In this document: piece after piece, positions 53,214 through 60,706 of the stretch
Layout: every line of letters starts with the position of its first letter
Numbering within the stretch: position 1 is the stretch's first letter
Origin: Demequina sp. B12
GTDB lineage: Bacteria; Actinomycetota; Actinomycetes; Actinomycetales; Demequinaceae
Length of the DNA: 64,000 bases
NCBI RefSeq assembly: GCF_028823635.1
Contig: NZ_JAPEHU010000002.1
Location: 434,001-498,000 of the forward strand
Direction of reading: 5' to 3'
Notes under the pieces: model-generated
Databases searched by the model: none
What the model was told of the DNA's origin: nothing
Seen by the model: the letters and a program-made list of their open reading frames with translations, nothing else
Translations under genes and position numbers: made by a program

Positions 53214-53229
53214 ATACCCCTAGGGGTAT
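53214..53229. promoter_or_regulatory. CsoR-like palindrome at the thioredoxin promoter
   Basis: ATACCCCTAGGGGTAT is a perfect 16-bp palindrome with the TACCCC...GGGGTA pattern of CsoR/RicR-type (copper or persulfide) repressor sites. It lies nine bases upstream of the trx ATG and overlaps the -10 TATACT (53211-53216), a repressor position. No CsoR-family gene is in this window, so any regulator acts in trans. Confidence 0.65.
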
Positions 53230-53244
53230 GGGCTTGCCGGCCAT

Positions 53245-53282
53245 ATATTGACAGATGTCGATATATCGACAAGTATCAATAT
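53245..53282. promoter_or_regulatory. ArsR-type operator and promoter of arsM
   Basis: A 38-bp dyad with 19-bp arms agreeing at 16 positions, centred on ATA|TAT. Its left part ATTGACAGATGTCGAT (53247-53262) matches the arsR-arsC site ATTGACACCTGTCAAT at 13 of 16 bases. TTGACA (53248-53253), a 17-base spacer and AAGTAT (53271-53276) form a candidate promoter, with start about 30 bases before the ATG and a GGAAAGG ribosome-binding site. Confidence 0.72.
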
Positions 53283-53313
53283 TGCGTCCTCATTTACCTA
53301 GGAAAGGTCAGCC

Positions 53314-54129
53314 ATGACACCCTCATCCTCCACTGGACCGCTGTCCAACGACTTGCGAGACCAGGTTCGCGAACGCTATGCACGTGCAGCGCAAGAGGTC
53401 CAAGCGGGCGTGAAGAATCAGAACCTCCTCGCGGACGAAGAGTCCTGCTGCAGTTCAGGCGCCGCAACGACCGGCCTCAGCGCCCACGAAGCGTCGACCC
53501 GGTTTGGTGCGGCTCTGTATGACTCCGACTCTGCGCAGTCCTTGCCCGTCCAGGCAGTGGCCGCAAGCTTGGGGTGCGGCAACCCCACCGCTGTCGCTGA
53601 ACTCCGTGCCGGCGAGCGCGTGCTAGACCTGGGATCCGGCGGCGGGATCGACGTGCTGCTGTCCGCCAAGCGCGTGGGCGAGACCGGGTTCGCCTACGGC
53701 GTGGACATGACCGACGAGATGCTTGAACTCGCCCGCGCCAACGCTGCGGAAGCAGGCACCACCAACGTGCAGTTCTTGAAGGGGACCATTGAAGACGTCC
53801 CACTCCCCGACGCCGCGGTGGACGTGGTCATCTCCAACTGCGTCATCAACCTGTCCGACAACAAGCAACAAGTCCTTGACGAAATGTTCCGTGTTCTTGC
53901 GCCGGGCGGACGCATCGGGATCTCCGACGTGGTCGCGGAAGACCACTTGACAGCGGCCGACCGTGCCGAGCGGGGCACGCACGTGGGCTGTATTGCCGGT
54001 GCGCTTTCCGAGGCCGAGTACCTTGATGGGCTCGCGTCAGCAGGCTTCGAGGACGCCTCCGTCCAGTTCACTCACGCCGTCGCTGACCAGATGCACTCCG
54101 CAATCATTCGCGCCGTCAAGCCTGCCTAG
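53314..54129 (+). CDS. arsM: Arsenite methyltransferase ArsM
   Basis: Methylates arsenite with S-adenosylmethionine to methyl- and dimethylarsenicals, giving volatile or less reactive species. The 271-residue protein has the SAM motif VLDLGSGGGIDVL, and the arsenic-binding cysteines Cys88 (SLGCGNP), Cys176 (SNCVINL) and Cys226 (GCIAGALS); Cys45-Cys46 are extra. These three match Cys72, Cys174 and Cys224 of the Cyanidioschyzon enzyme. It is 36 kb from arsR-arsC-acr3 but has the same operator type, and is divergent from thioredoxin, a possible reductant. Confidence 0.94.
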   Translation: MTPSSSTGPLSNDLRDQVRERYARAAQEVQAGVKNQNLLADEESCCSSGAATTGLSAHEASTRFGAALYDSDSAQSLPVQAVAASLGCGNPTAVAELRAGERVLDLGSGGGIDVLLSAKRVGETGFAYGVDMTDEMLELARANAAEAGTTNVQFLKGTIEDVPLPDAAVDVVISNCVINLSDNKQQVLDEMFRVLAPGGRIGISDVVAEDHLTAADRAERGTHVGCIAGALSEAEYLDGLASAGFEDASVQFTHAVADQMHSAIIRAVKPA

Positions 54130-54172
54130 GCCAGTACCGACCACCGTCGCTCGGTGGCGACTCCGCCCGTGC

Positions 54173-55552
54173 CTACCAGGAGGCGGGGTCGCTACCCAGT
54201 GCGCGTGCGGGCACATCCGCGTGAATGTCAACGCCGTCAATCGTCAGCGGCGATCGGAGCCTGCGCGCCGGACCCCAACTGGTGCGCTCCACCTCCGCAG
54301 CGATGTCCTGCTTACCCAGGTCGCGCATCGGCTCCCCAAAAGGCTGTGGGCCGATGCTTGTGAGCAGGTGGGCGGTGCGGGCAAGGGAGAGTTGGGCGCT
54401 GTGTACGCGGCCCGAACGTTGCCTTTCCGTCAGGGCTTCGATGGCGGCAGCGGCCATGAGATAGCCCGTGGCGTGATCAAGTGCCTGCACCGGAAGCGGC
54501 GTGGGCCGGTCTGCGTCCCCCAGCCGCATGCCAGCATCGGCGATCCCCGTACTCATCTGCACCAGGCTGTCGAAACCACGCCTCCCAGCCCACGGACCAG
54601 ACCACCCGTAGGCGTCAAGCGATACTTCGATCAGCCCAGGTGCTGCGTCACGACGAGCCTCTGCGCCAAGGCCAAGGCCAAGGCCATCGAGGGCGCCAGG
54701 CCTGTAGCCGTGAACAAGGACGTCCGCACTCGTGAGGAGTTCAAGCACCTTCTGGCGGGTGTGGGGCTCTCGAAGATCAAGGCGGGCGGTGTGTTTGCCC
54801 CAGAGCACCTCGGGGACAAGGCCCGGCTCATCCCACCACGGCGGGTCGATGCGCAACACGTTCGCCCCCAGCATGGCCAGAAGCCTGGTCGCCACCGGAC
54901 CGGCAAGGACACGAGTCATATCCAGGACACGGACACCCTGCAAGGGGCGCGTGGCATCAGGCTGCCACGACCTCGCCGCACGTCCTGTCTCTTGCCAAGC
55001 AATCAGCAGCTCCTGCGCCACGGCACGGCCCTGCTCGCTCGAGCCCCACTCCTGCGCCGTCTGCATAGTGGCAGCACAGCCGCCAGCGTCGATAACAGCT
55101 TGTTCCAGTTCGGCAGCCTGCCACCGTGCTACTGCCTGAGCGACGCGCTCTCTTTCTGGCACGACGCCCAAGGCGGCCAATGCTGCTCGCTTGTGTTCGG
55201 GGGCGTTCGTGTGGAGTCGGATCCAGCCATCGGCAGCTTGGTAGTCCCCGGCGAGTGGATCCCAACTTGGCGGAACACTCCAGCCCACCGGACGTAGCGA
55301 AGACGAGAACCATGCAGACGCGAGACGGCGGTCCACCGTCACTGCCGGCCTTGAGCCAGTGGTGAGCGAAACGAGGCTACTGACTGCCGCTCCCGCTGCC
55401 GCAATGGATGCCGTGGCCAACTCCGTGACAGCAAAGACGGACGGCAGACTCCCCTCACCAATGATGCTCAGGTGTGGGCTCGAGTCCGTTCGCCGCATCT
55501 GGTCCACCATCGAGGGGATCACTGCCGCGGGGTCCGCGCCGGAGGGCATCAT
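54173..55552 (-). CDS. CaiB/BaiF-family CoA-transferase
   Basis: A 459-residue family III CoA-transferase, which moves CoA between carboxylic acids through an aspartyl anhydride. Motifs are GVRVLDMTRVLAGPVATRLL, VHGYRPGALDGLGLGL and, with the catalytic Asp, GRRGFDSLVQMSTGIA. Compared with typical members (about 400) it has an N-terminal extension of about 200 residues that resembles a second, degenerate copy of the fold, as in some actinobacterial fusions. The start overlaps the upstream small gene by four bases. A hairpin CCACCG/CGGTGG (54143-54159) lies between it and the convergent arsM. Confidence 0.85.
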   Translation of the reverse strand: MMPSGADPAAVIPSMVDQMRRTDSSPHLSIIGEGSLPSVFAVTELATASIAAAGAAVSSLVSLTTGSRPAVTVDRRLASAWFSSSLRPVGWSVPPSWDPLAGDYQAADGWIRLHTNAPEHKRAALAALGVVPERERVAQAVARWQAAELEQAVIDAGGCAATMQTAQEWGSSEQGRAVAQELLIAWQETGRAARSWQPDATRPLQGVRVLDMTRVLAGPVATRLLAMLGANVLRIDPPWWDEPGLVPEVLWGKHTARLDLREPHTRQKVLELLTSADVLVHGYRPGALDGLGLGLGAEARRDAAPGLIEVSLDAYGWSGPWAGRRGFDSLVQMSTGIADAGMRLGDADRPTPLPVQALDHATGYLMAAAAIEALTERQRSGRVHSAQLSLARTAHLLTSIGPQPFGEPMRDLGKQDIAAEVERTSWGPARRLRSPLTIDGVDIHADVPARALGSDPASW

Positions 55553-55788
55553 GACCGGCGTTGGGGTCGTTCTGGGCGCGGTGGAACTTCTTTTGCGGCG
55601 ACAATCTGACTGATGGCGATACGCTCAACTCCGCGCACGCCGTCCACCACGACCTCCTGCTCGTCACGGCTGAGCAACTCACCCAGAGCATCAGTCGCTT
55701 CGCCTGAAGGGATCAGGTAGCGCACCACTACTCGCGCGCCGGGCAAGGGGAGGCGAACTCGGCCCTGGTGGCCGCTTTGCTCAGGCAT
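55549..55788 (-). CDS. Small protein resembling the SH3-like N-terminal domain of Rv0428c-type proteins
   Basis: A 79-residue protein. The central stretch VRYLIPSGEATDALGELLSR with VAAKEVPPRP at the end is the pattern of the N-terminal SH3-like domain found in front of GNAT acetyltransferases such as Mycobacterium Rv0428c. Here it stands alone with no acetyltransferase domain attached. It overlaps the CoA-transferase start by four bases, so it is co-translated with it. The function is unknown; this assignment is by pattern memory only. Confidence 0.6.
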   Translation of the reverse strand: MPEQSGHQGRVRLPLPGARVVVRYLIPSGEATDALGELLSRDEQEVVVDGVRGVERIAISQIVAAKEVPPRPERPQRRS

Positions 55789-55858
55789 GGCCTCATCATT
55801 CCAGACCGGCCAGTGGCGGGCAGCGCGGACTCCCCTGGCCGCGCGCGGCTAGGATTTC

Positions 55859-56980
55859 ATGGTGAACGGGATCTTTGAAGAACTGCGGCGCTGGCCCGAT
55901 GTTGAGGCGCCTGGGCTTGTGGCGGCGGACGCCGCTGACAGGTTGATTCTGGACGAGTCCGCGGAGCTCCGCGCAGGCGCCGGCCCTGGCGAGGTTGTGG
56001 TCATCAACGACGCTTATGGCGCCCTCACCTTGGGAGCGGCGCAGGCTGGCGGAACCGAGATCCGCACGCATATTGATGCCATCACCGGCGAACGGGCGCT
56101 CGATGCCAACGCCGCTCGCGTGGGCCTGACCGGGCACTATCGTTCACTCCCCCTCAGCGCTGAACTGGTGTCCGGGGCACGGGTGGTCCTACTCCGGCTC
56201 CCCCGCTCCTTGGATAGTTTGCGTGACATCGCCGGGCTCATCGCGGCACACGCTCACCCTGGTGTGGTGGTGGTCGCGGGCGGGCGGCTCAAACACATGT
56301 CGCTCTCTATGAACACGGTGCTACGAGAGCATTTTGGGCAGCTGGATGTGAGCCATGCCCGTCAGAAGTCCCGAGTGCTCATGGCGCGTGGCCCTCAGGA
56401 CGGCGGCGATCCCGTTCCCGCTGCCGCACAGGTTGAAGGACTTGAGGTGCGTGCGTATGGAGGTGCTTTCGCGGGCGCACGGCTAGACATTGGGACCAGG
56501 CTGCTCCTGGAGAACCTGCCCGATACGCCGGCCGGAGGAACGCTAAGCGATCCCCTGATCGATCTGGCCTGCGGCACCGGAGTGGTGGGTGCCTGGATGG
56601 CTCAGCGGTACTCCGGCGCGCACGTGTACTCCTGTGATCAGTCAGCCATTGCCGTCGCTTCCGCGCAAGAGACGATGCGCGCGAACGGTGTGCAGGACCG
56701 TGTGGCGGTGGCGCGTGACGACATGCTGGGCGCCCGGGCTGACGCGAGTGCGTCGTTCATCGCGTTGAACCCACCGTTCCACTCGGCTGCTGCCGTGACT
56801 GACCTGATCGCGCCGCGCATGTTCGCCGACGTTGCCAGGGTCCTGCGCCCCGGCGGTGAGCTGTTGTGCGTGTGGAACTCTGGGTTGAAGTACCGGCCGA
56901 TGCTTGAACGCTTGGTGGGACCCACCCGCCAGGTGGCGCGCAACAACAAGTTCACGGTGACGGTTTCGACGCGGCGGTAG
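55859..56980 (+). CDS. rRNA guanine-N2 methyltransferase-like protein (RlmG/RsmC type)
   Basis: A 373-residue protein with two methyltransferase-like folds, as in RsmC and RlmG: the N-terminal half (about 1-190) lacks SAM motifs and helps bind RNA, the C-terminal half (about 200-373) has LIDLACGTGVVGAWMA and the catalytic ALNPPFHSAA. It methylates N2 of a guanine in 16S or 23S rRNA. Length is closer to RlmG (378) than RsmC (343), so 23S G1835 is more likely, but not certain. An inverted repeat after the stop may terminate it. Confidence 0.83.
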   Translation: MVNGIFEELRRWPDVEAPGLVAADAADRLILDESAELRAGAGPGEVVVINDAYGALTLGAAQAGGTEIRTHIDAITGERALDANAARVGLTGHYRSLPLSAELVSGARVVLLRLPRSLDSLRDIAGLIAAHAHPGVVVVAGGRLKHMSLSMNTVLREHFGQLDVSHARQKSRVLMARGPQDGGDPVPAAAQVEGLEVRAYGGAFAGARLDIGTRLLLENLPDTPAGGTLSDPLIDLACGTGVVGAWMAQRYSGAHVYSCDQSAIAVASAQETMRANGVQDRVAVARDDMLGARADASASFIALNPPFHSAAAVTDLIAPRMFADVARVLRPGGELLCVWNSGLKYRPMLERLVGPTRQVARNNKFTVTVSTRR

Positions 56981-56999
56981 GGGCCTGCTTGCCGAGATA

Positions 57000-57030
57000 G
57001 CATCGGCCAATGCAGCCGCTGGGCCGATGC
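57000..57030. repeat. Inverted repeat behind the rRNA methyltransferase gene
   Basis: GCATCGGCC (57000-57008) and GGCCGATGC (57022-57030) are perfect 9-bp arms around 13 bases. A stem-loop here, 20 bases after the stop codon, could end the methyltransferase transcript; no T-run follows. Confidence 0.55.
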
Positions 57031-57084
57031 GTCATGCGTCAGACGAGCCGGCCACCTGTCGCATCGGAGCGTCGCTCCGGCCAG

Positions 57085-57267
57085 ACCGAACTGGGATGGT
57101 GGCAAGCCAATGCGGCTGCGCTTGGAGACGCCATGGGCGAGCGAGAGTTTCCGCTCGCGTCTCGGGTTGGCCAGGCCGCTGGTGCGTTCTATCAAGCAGC
57201 CACCGACCCGGACCGGCAGTTTCGATTCGGACTCGATACGGTTGTTGCGGGGTTGCTCCGCTCCTAA
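57085..57267 (+). pseudogene. C-terminal fragment of a TetR-family regulator
   Basis: The translated piece ELGWWQANAAALGDAMGERE followed by FPLASRVGQAAGAFYQ and RFGLDTVVAGLLRS has the pattern of the C-terminal ligand/dimer helices of TetR regulators, which often end with F-x-F-G-L-D-x-x-L-x-G-L. The N-terminal helix-turn-helix is missing: the open frame begins at 57010 with unrelated codons, and no upstream frame continues it. It is most likely the remains of a deleted gene, possibly cut when the neighbouring toxin-antitoxin pair arrived. Confidence 0.6.
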
Positions 57268-57362
57268 CTAACTGGACTGTTGTTCACGCAGCCGTAGTAA
57301 CAACGTATTGACGTGGTCATGACAATGTCTCTACAGTTGAACTCGAGTCTTTGGAGGACAAC

Positions 57363-57641
57363 ATGGCTACACCCACTCGTGACGAGCACCTGCAGATGCG
57401 AATCACCGCTGAGGCAAAGGACCGACTGCGCGAGGCCGCACGCGCTTCCGAGCAGGACCTATCAACCTTCGTGCTCCAGGCCGCGAAGAGGGCCGCTGAC
57501 GAGGTCCTCGCCGAGCGCTGGACGTTTCGCCTCACCGACGAGGACTACGACTCGTTCCTGGCTCAACTCGATGAGCCGGCACGCGCCTTGCCCGGGCTCC
57601 AGGCCCTCGCCACCGAGCCGTCGCCGTTCTCCAATCGCTGA
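57363..57641 (+). CDS. DUF1778 antitoxin (TacA-like)
   Basis: A 92-residue ribbon-helix-helix-type antitoxin. The N-terminal DNA-binding part (about 1-48) has HLQMRITAEAKDRLREAARA with STFVLQAAKRAADEVL; the C-terminal part (about 50-92) would wrap the toxin. The ATG at 57363 follows GGAGG (57353-57357). A candidate promoter TTGACG (57308-57313) with TACAGT (57332-57337) precedes it, beside an inverted repeat GTTGTT/AACAAC (57279-57304) that may be its autoregulatory site. It is 16 bases upstream of the GNAT toxin. Confidence 0.87.
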   Translation: MATPTRDEHLQMRITAEAKDRLREAARASEQDLSTFVLQAAKRAADEVLAERWTFRLTDEDYDSFLAQLDEPARALPGLQALATEPSPFSNR

Positions 57642-57657
57642 CACGCGAGACTAACCG

Positions 57658-58176
57658 TTGAGCGACTACCTCAGCCCAGTCCACCTCTCGAACGCACACG
57701 ATGTCACGTCCTTTCGCTGCGCGAGCGAGGAACTCACCATCTGGCTGCAGAAGCATGCGCGTGGATCCCATAAAGGCGGGCACACCCGAGTTGCGGTCGT
57801 CACGCCAAAGGACAGCGACGACGTCGTCGCATACTACGCAATCGCCATGGGTTCCGTGGCACCCTCCGAAGCCACGACACGCATGACTTCTGGTGGTGGT
57901 CGCCACCCCGTGCCCGTCATCGTCCTGGCCCGCCTTGCCGTTGACGAACGTCACACGGGAAAACGCCTTGGCCGAGCGCTACTGCTCGACGCGATCCGTC
58001 GCTCAATCGCTGCCTCAAGCGATGTGGGCGCCCGCGCGATCACCGTGCACTGCAAGGACACCGCAGCCAAAGACTTCTACAGGAACGTCATCCCCGAGTT
58101 CCTAGAACTCCCCCACGACCCGATGATGCTCGCGTTGTTGCTGAAGGACGCGCGAGCCTCGCTCGGGATTGGCTGA
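57658..58176 (+). CDS. GNAT-fold toxin (TacT-like)
   Basis: A 172-residue GNAT acetyltransferase, paired with a DUF1778 antitoxin. TacT-type toxins acetylate the amino group of aminoacyl-tRNA and stop translation. The acetyl-CoA loop is in ERHTGKRLGRALLLDA, and Tyr141 in AKDFYRNVIPEF corresponds to the catalytic tyrosine of TacT. The start is a TTG (57658); it lacks a clear ribosome-binding site, which would keep toxin output below antitoxin. Which tRNA is modified cannot be told. Confidence 0.87.
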   Translation: MSDYLSPVHLSNAHDVTSFRCASEELTIWLQKHARGSHKGGHTRVAVVTPKDSDDVVAYYAIAMGSVAPSEATTRMTSGGGRHPVPVIVLARLAVDERHTGKRLGRALLLDAIRRSIAASSDVGARAITVHCKDTAAKDFYRNVIPEFLELPHDPMMLALLLKDARASLGIG

Positions 58177-58271
58177 GCCGCTCGCCACACACTCGTCGTC
58201 GACCAGGTTCGGGTGAGATCCTCGCGGGACACGAACTCGACGAACCCCGCGTCTACCGGCCCAAGAAACGA

Positions 58272-58298
58272 CAAAAGGCCCTCCCGAAGGGAGAGCCT
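58272..58298 (-). terminator. Rho-independent terminator of tRNA-Pro
   Basis: On the minus strand AGGCTCTCCC (58298-58289), loop TTC, GGGAGGGCCT (58285-58276), then TTTTGT. The stem is ten base pairs with one G-U pair. It is about 28 bases behind the tRNA 3' end and has its T-run only on the tRNA strand. Confidence 0.85.
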
Positions 58299-58325
58299 CT
58301 GTCATCGATGTCCGGGGACATCTTG

Positions 58326-58402
<77 letters not shown>

Positions 58403-58508
58403 TTGGCCCTGGTGAGTGGACTTTCATCCGCTCGTTTGGACCGGGAAACAGTCTACACAGGTTGGGGTGGTGCGAATGACACTTTGGGCACCTCGAACCC
58501 AACTTTCT

Positions 58509-59819
58509 TTAGGGCCGCCCGGGAACGCAGGCGACTTCCAACTCCCCGTCGGCCTCAACACCACCAGCACCAACAACAGCGCCATCCTCCACAGCATCGT
58601 CCTGGCGCACGCGGCGCGTGGTCCACGCCCCGGCAAGCGCAAAGAGCGCTCCCGGCACGCACAGCAGCAGCCCCACCCAGGTGGGTGCCAGGAACCCAAA
58701 CCCGGCGGCGATGACGGCGCCGCCCAGCACTGCACCTAGGGCGTTACCAATGTTGAGCGCAGAGTGGTTCAGCGCGGCTGCCATGGTTTGGCTGTCTCCG
58801 GCAACGTCCATGAGCCGGGTCTGGATCGCTGGCGACAAGGCTGCGGCGGATGCTCCCACCAGGAAGAGTCCTAGCAGCAGGCTCCAGGGCTGCCCTGCTC
58901 CCACAATGAGGATCAGTAGGGACACCGCGAAGGCGCCAAAGAGTTGGAAGATGGCGTCGAGCGCGCTGCGGTCCGCGAGCCTCCCGCCAACGAAGTTTCC
59001 TGCGGTCATGCCCACTCCCAGCGTCATGAGGGCGAACGGCACAAACCCTTCGCTGGTGCCGGTCACGCCGGTCGCGAGCGGTGAGACATATGAGTAGACC
59101 GCGAAGAACCCACCGAACCCAATGGCTCCGGTGGCCAGCGCGAACCAGACGGCGGGTTTGCGGAACGCATCGAGTTCTCGCCGCACCGTGGCGGTCCTAT
59201 CCCCCGCTTGCTTGGGTACAAAAGCCCAGATGCTCAGCGTCGCGGCGGCGAACAGTGCGGCCACGACCAGGTACGCGATGCGCCAGTTGGTTTGCTGTCC
59301 CAGGAACGTGACGGCGGGCACGCCCACCACGTTGGCGACGGTGAGCCCAGCCATCACCATTGCCACGGCTTGCCCGCGTTTGCCTGGCCCCATGAGCGAT
59401 GCCGCCACGAGCGCTGCGATGCCAAAGTATGCGCCGTGTGGCAGGCCAGCCAGGAAGCGGGCGGCGACAACGGATTCAAACGTGGGGGCTAGGGCCGATG
59501 CCACGGTGCCCACGGTGAACGCTGCGGCGAGGACCAGCAGCACTAGTTTGCGCGGGAACCGGGCCACGGAGGCGGCAATGGTGGGTGCGCCCACCACAAC
59601 GCCTGCCGCGTATGCGGAAATGACCCAGCCGGCTTGTCCGAGCGCTTCTTCTTGGTTGGTTGCCCACAGGTCGGGCAGCAGGTCGCGCGCCAGGTCGGGC
59701 AAGAGCCCCATGGCAACAAATTCGGTGGTGCCGATGCCAAAACCACCCAGGGCGAGTGCCAGGAGTGCGAGCCGTGTGTGGCGTGCGTGCGTGGGGACTG
59801 CGGAAGAGACCGTGGTCAC
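58509..59819 (-). CDS. MFS transporter, DHA1 (12-helix, AraJ/NepI-like)
   Basis: A 436-residue major facilitator with 12 predicted helices. The N-terminal LALGGFGIGTTEFVAMGLLP is the hallmark of the DHA1 exporters AraJ/YdhP/NepI, which export sugars, nucleosides or drugs; the loop SVARFPRKLVL stands for the RLG-R signature. The C-terminal tail after 415 is acidic and disordered. The start is GTG at 59819. Upstream (59820-59997) I see an inverted repeat CAACGATG/CATCGTTG (59833-59874), possibly an operator, and no gene. Substrate is unknown. Confidence 0.86.
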   Translation of the reverse strand: MTTVSSAVPTHARHTRLALLALALGGFGIGTTEFVAMGLLPDLARDLLPDLWATNQEEALGQAGWVISAYAAGVVVGAPTIAASVARFPRKLVLLVLAAAFTVGTVASALAPTFESVVAARFLAGLPHGAYFGIAALVAASLMGPGKRGQAVAMVMAGLTVANVVGVPAVTFLGQQTNWRIAYLVVAALFAAATLSIWAFVPKQAGDRTATVRRELDAFRKPAVWFALATGAIGFGGFFAVYSYVSPLATGVTGTSEGFVPFALMTLGVGMTAGNFVGGRLADRSALDAIFQLFGAFAVSLLILIVGAGQPWSLLLGLFLVGASAAALSPAIQTRLMDVAGDSQTMAAALNHSALNIGNALGAVLGGAVIAAGFGFLAPTWVGLLLCVPGALFALAGAWTTRRVRQDDAVEDGAVVGAGGVEADGELEVACVPGRP

Positions 59820-59997
59820 AGATGTCTCGTTTCAACGATGGTGAAGGGCGTGTCTGCGCTGATCGGCATCGTTGGCGCACAGAGTTGTCAACTGGAGAAA
59901 CGCGGCTACAAGCAGATTTGCGCGCTTCTGGGCAACCGGGACAACCTTGGGCTACGGTCCCCTATTCCCCGTCTCAAAAAAAGAGGGCCGGTCAGTT

Positions 59998-60612
59998 TTA
60001 GCCGAAGTAGCGCCCAGGCCGGTGGTTGATGGCGAGGACCAGGTTGAGGAGCACGGCACCCACGATGGAACACAACAGGATAGGCAACGACACAAGCGTC
60101 AGCGACGCGAGGACAACGACCAGGTCGAGTGCTCCTTGCACGTATCCGGCACGGATTCCGTAGCGTTCCTGGCAGTAGGCGGCCAGGATGCCGAATCCAC
60201 CAGCAGAGGACCCGTGGCGGAAGATCATGATCATGCCCACACCAATGCACAGTCCCGCAAAAATCGCGCCGTACAGCGGGTTCACGGAATCCACTTCCAT
60301 GTACAGGCCGTGGACGGCGGTGAACACTGAGACCAGCGTGACGGTGATGAGCGTCTTGATGGTGAACTTCCAGCCCATGCGTTTGGCAGCGAGCCAATAG
60401 AACGGCGCGTTGACCAGGAAGTAGATGATGCCGAACGAGATCCCAGTCCAGTAGCTGCCCAGGATCGCCACACCGGCCAAACCTCCGGAGACACCCTCGA
60501 TGCTTTCGAGCAAGAAGAGCCCGAACGACATCAGGAAGGCTCCGCTGGGTAGCGCTAGAGCGTCCTCCCACAACGCGTGCTTTTCAGCAATGGGCGGGTC
60601 GACAACGCTCAC
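59998..60612 (-). CDS. YitT-family membrane protein
   Basis: A 204-residue inner-membrane protein with five to six helices. Conserved blocks are SFGLFLLESIEGVSGGLAG, NAPFYWLAAKRMGWKF and RHGSSAGGFGILAAYC, typical of the YitT/YczE (DUF161) group. The C-terminal cytosolic domain of longer YitT proteins is absent. Function is unknown in general. The start is GTG at 60612 after GGAGA. It is separate from the neighbouring MFS gene (178 non-coding bases) and the MetE-like gene upstream. Confidence 0.83.
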   Translation of the reverse strand: MSVVDPPIAEKHALWEDALALPSGAFLMSFGLFLLESIEGVSGGLAGVAILGSYWTGISFGIIYFLVNAPFYWLAAKRMGWKFTIKTLITVTLVSVFTAVHGLYMEVDSVNPLYGAIFAGLCIGVGMIMIFRHGSSAGGFGILAAYCQERYGIRAGYVQGALDLVVVLASLTLVSLPILLCSIVGAVLLNLVLAINHRPGRYFG

Positions 60613-60706
60613 GCGTCTCTCCTCAAAGGTTCGTGTTCAGATGATTCACGCCACACGGGCGCCCACCATTGTCCATGATGAGCGCCCGTGTAGCAGAACT
60701 CGGGGT

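Noticed and set aside
54667-54690. GCCAAG-type triple repeat
   Set aside because: Encodes a Leu-Gly run in the CoA-transferase; no other copies.
57010-57084. Intact small gene starting at 57010
   Set aside because: The first 25 codons have no recognisable pattern and overlap an inverted repeat; only the later part matches TetR ends.
59940-59997. Rho-independent terminator of the YitT gene at the A-run near 59,980
   Set aside because: There is a T-run on the minus strand but no stem directly before it.
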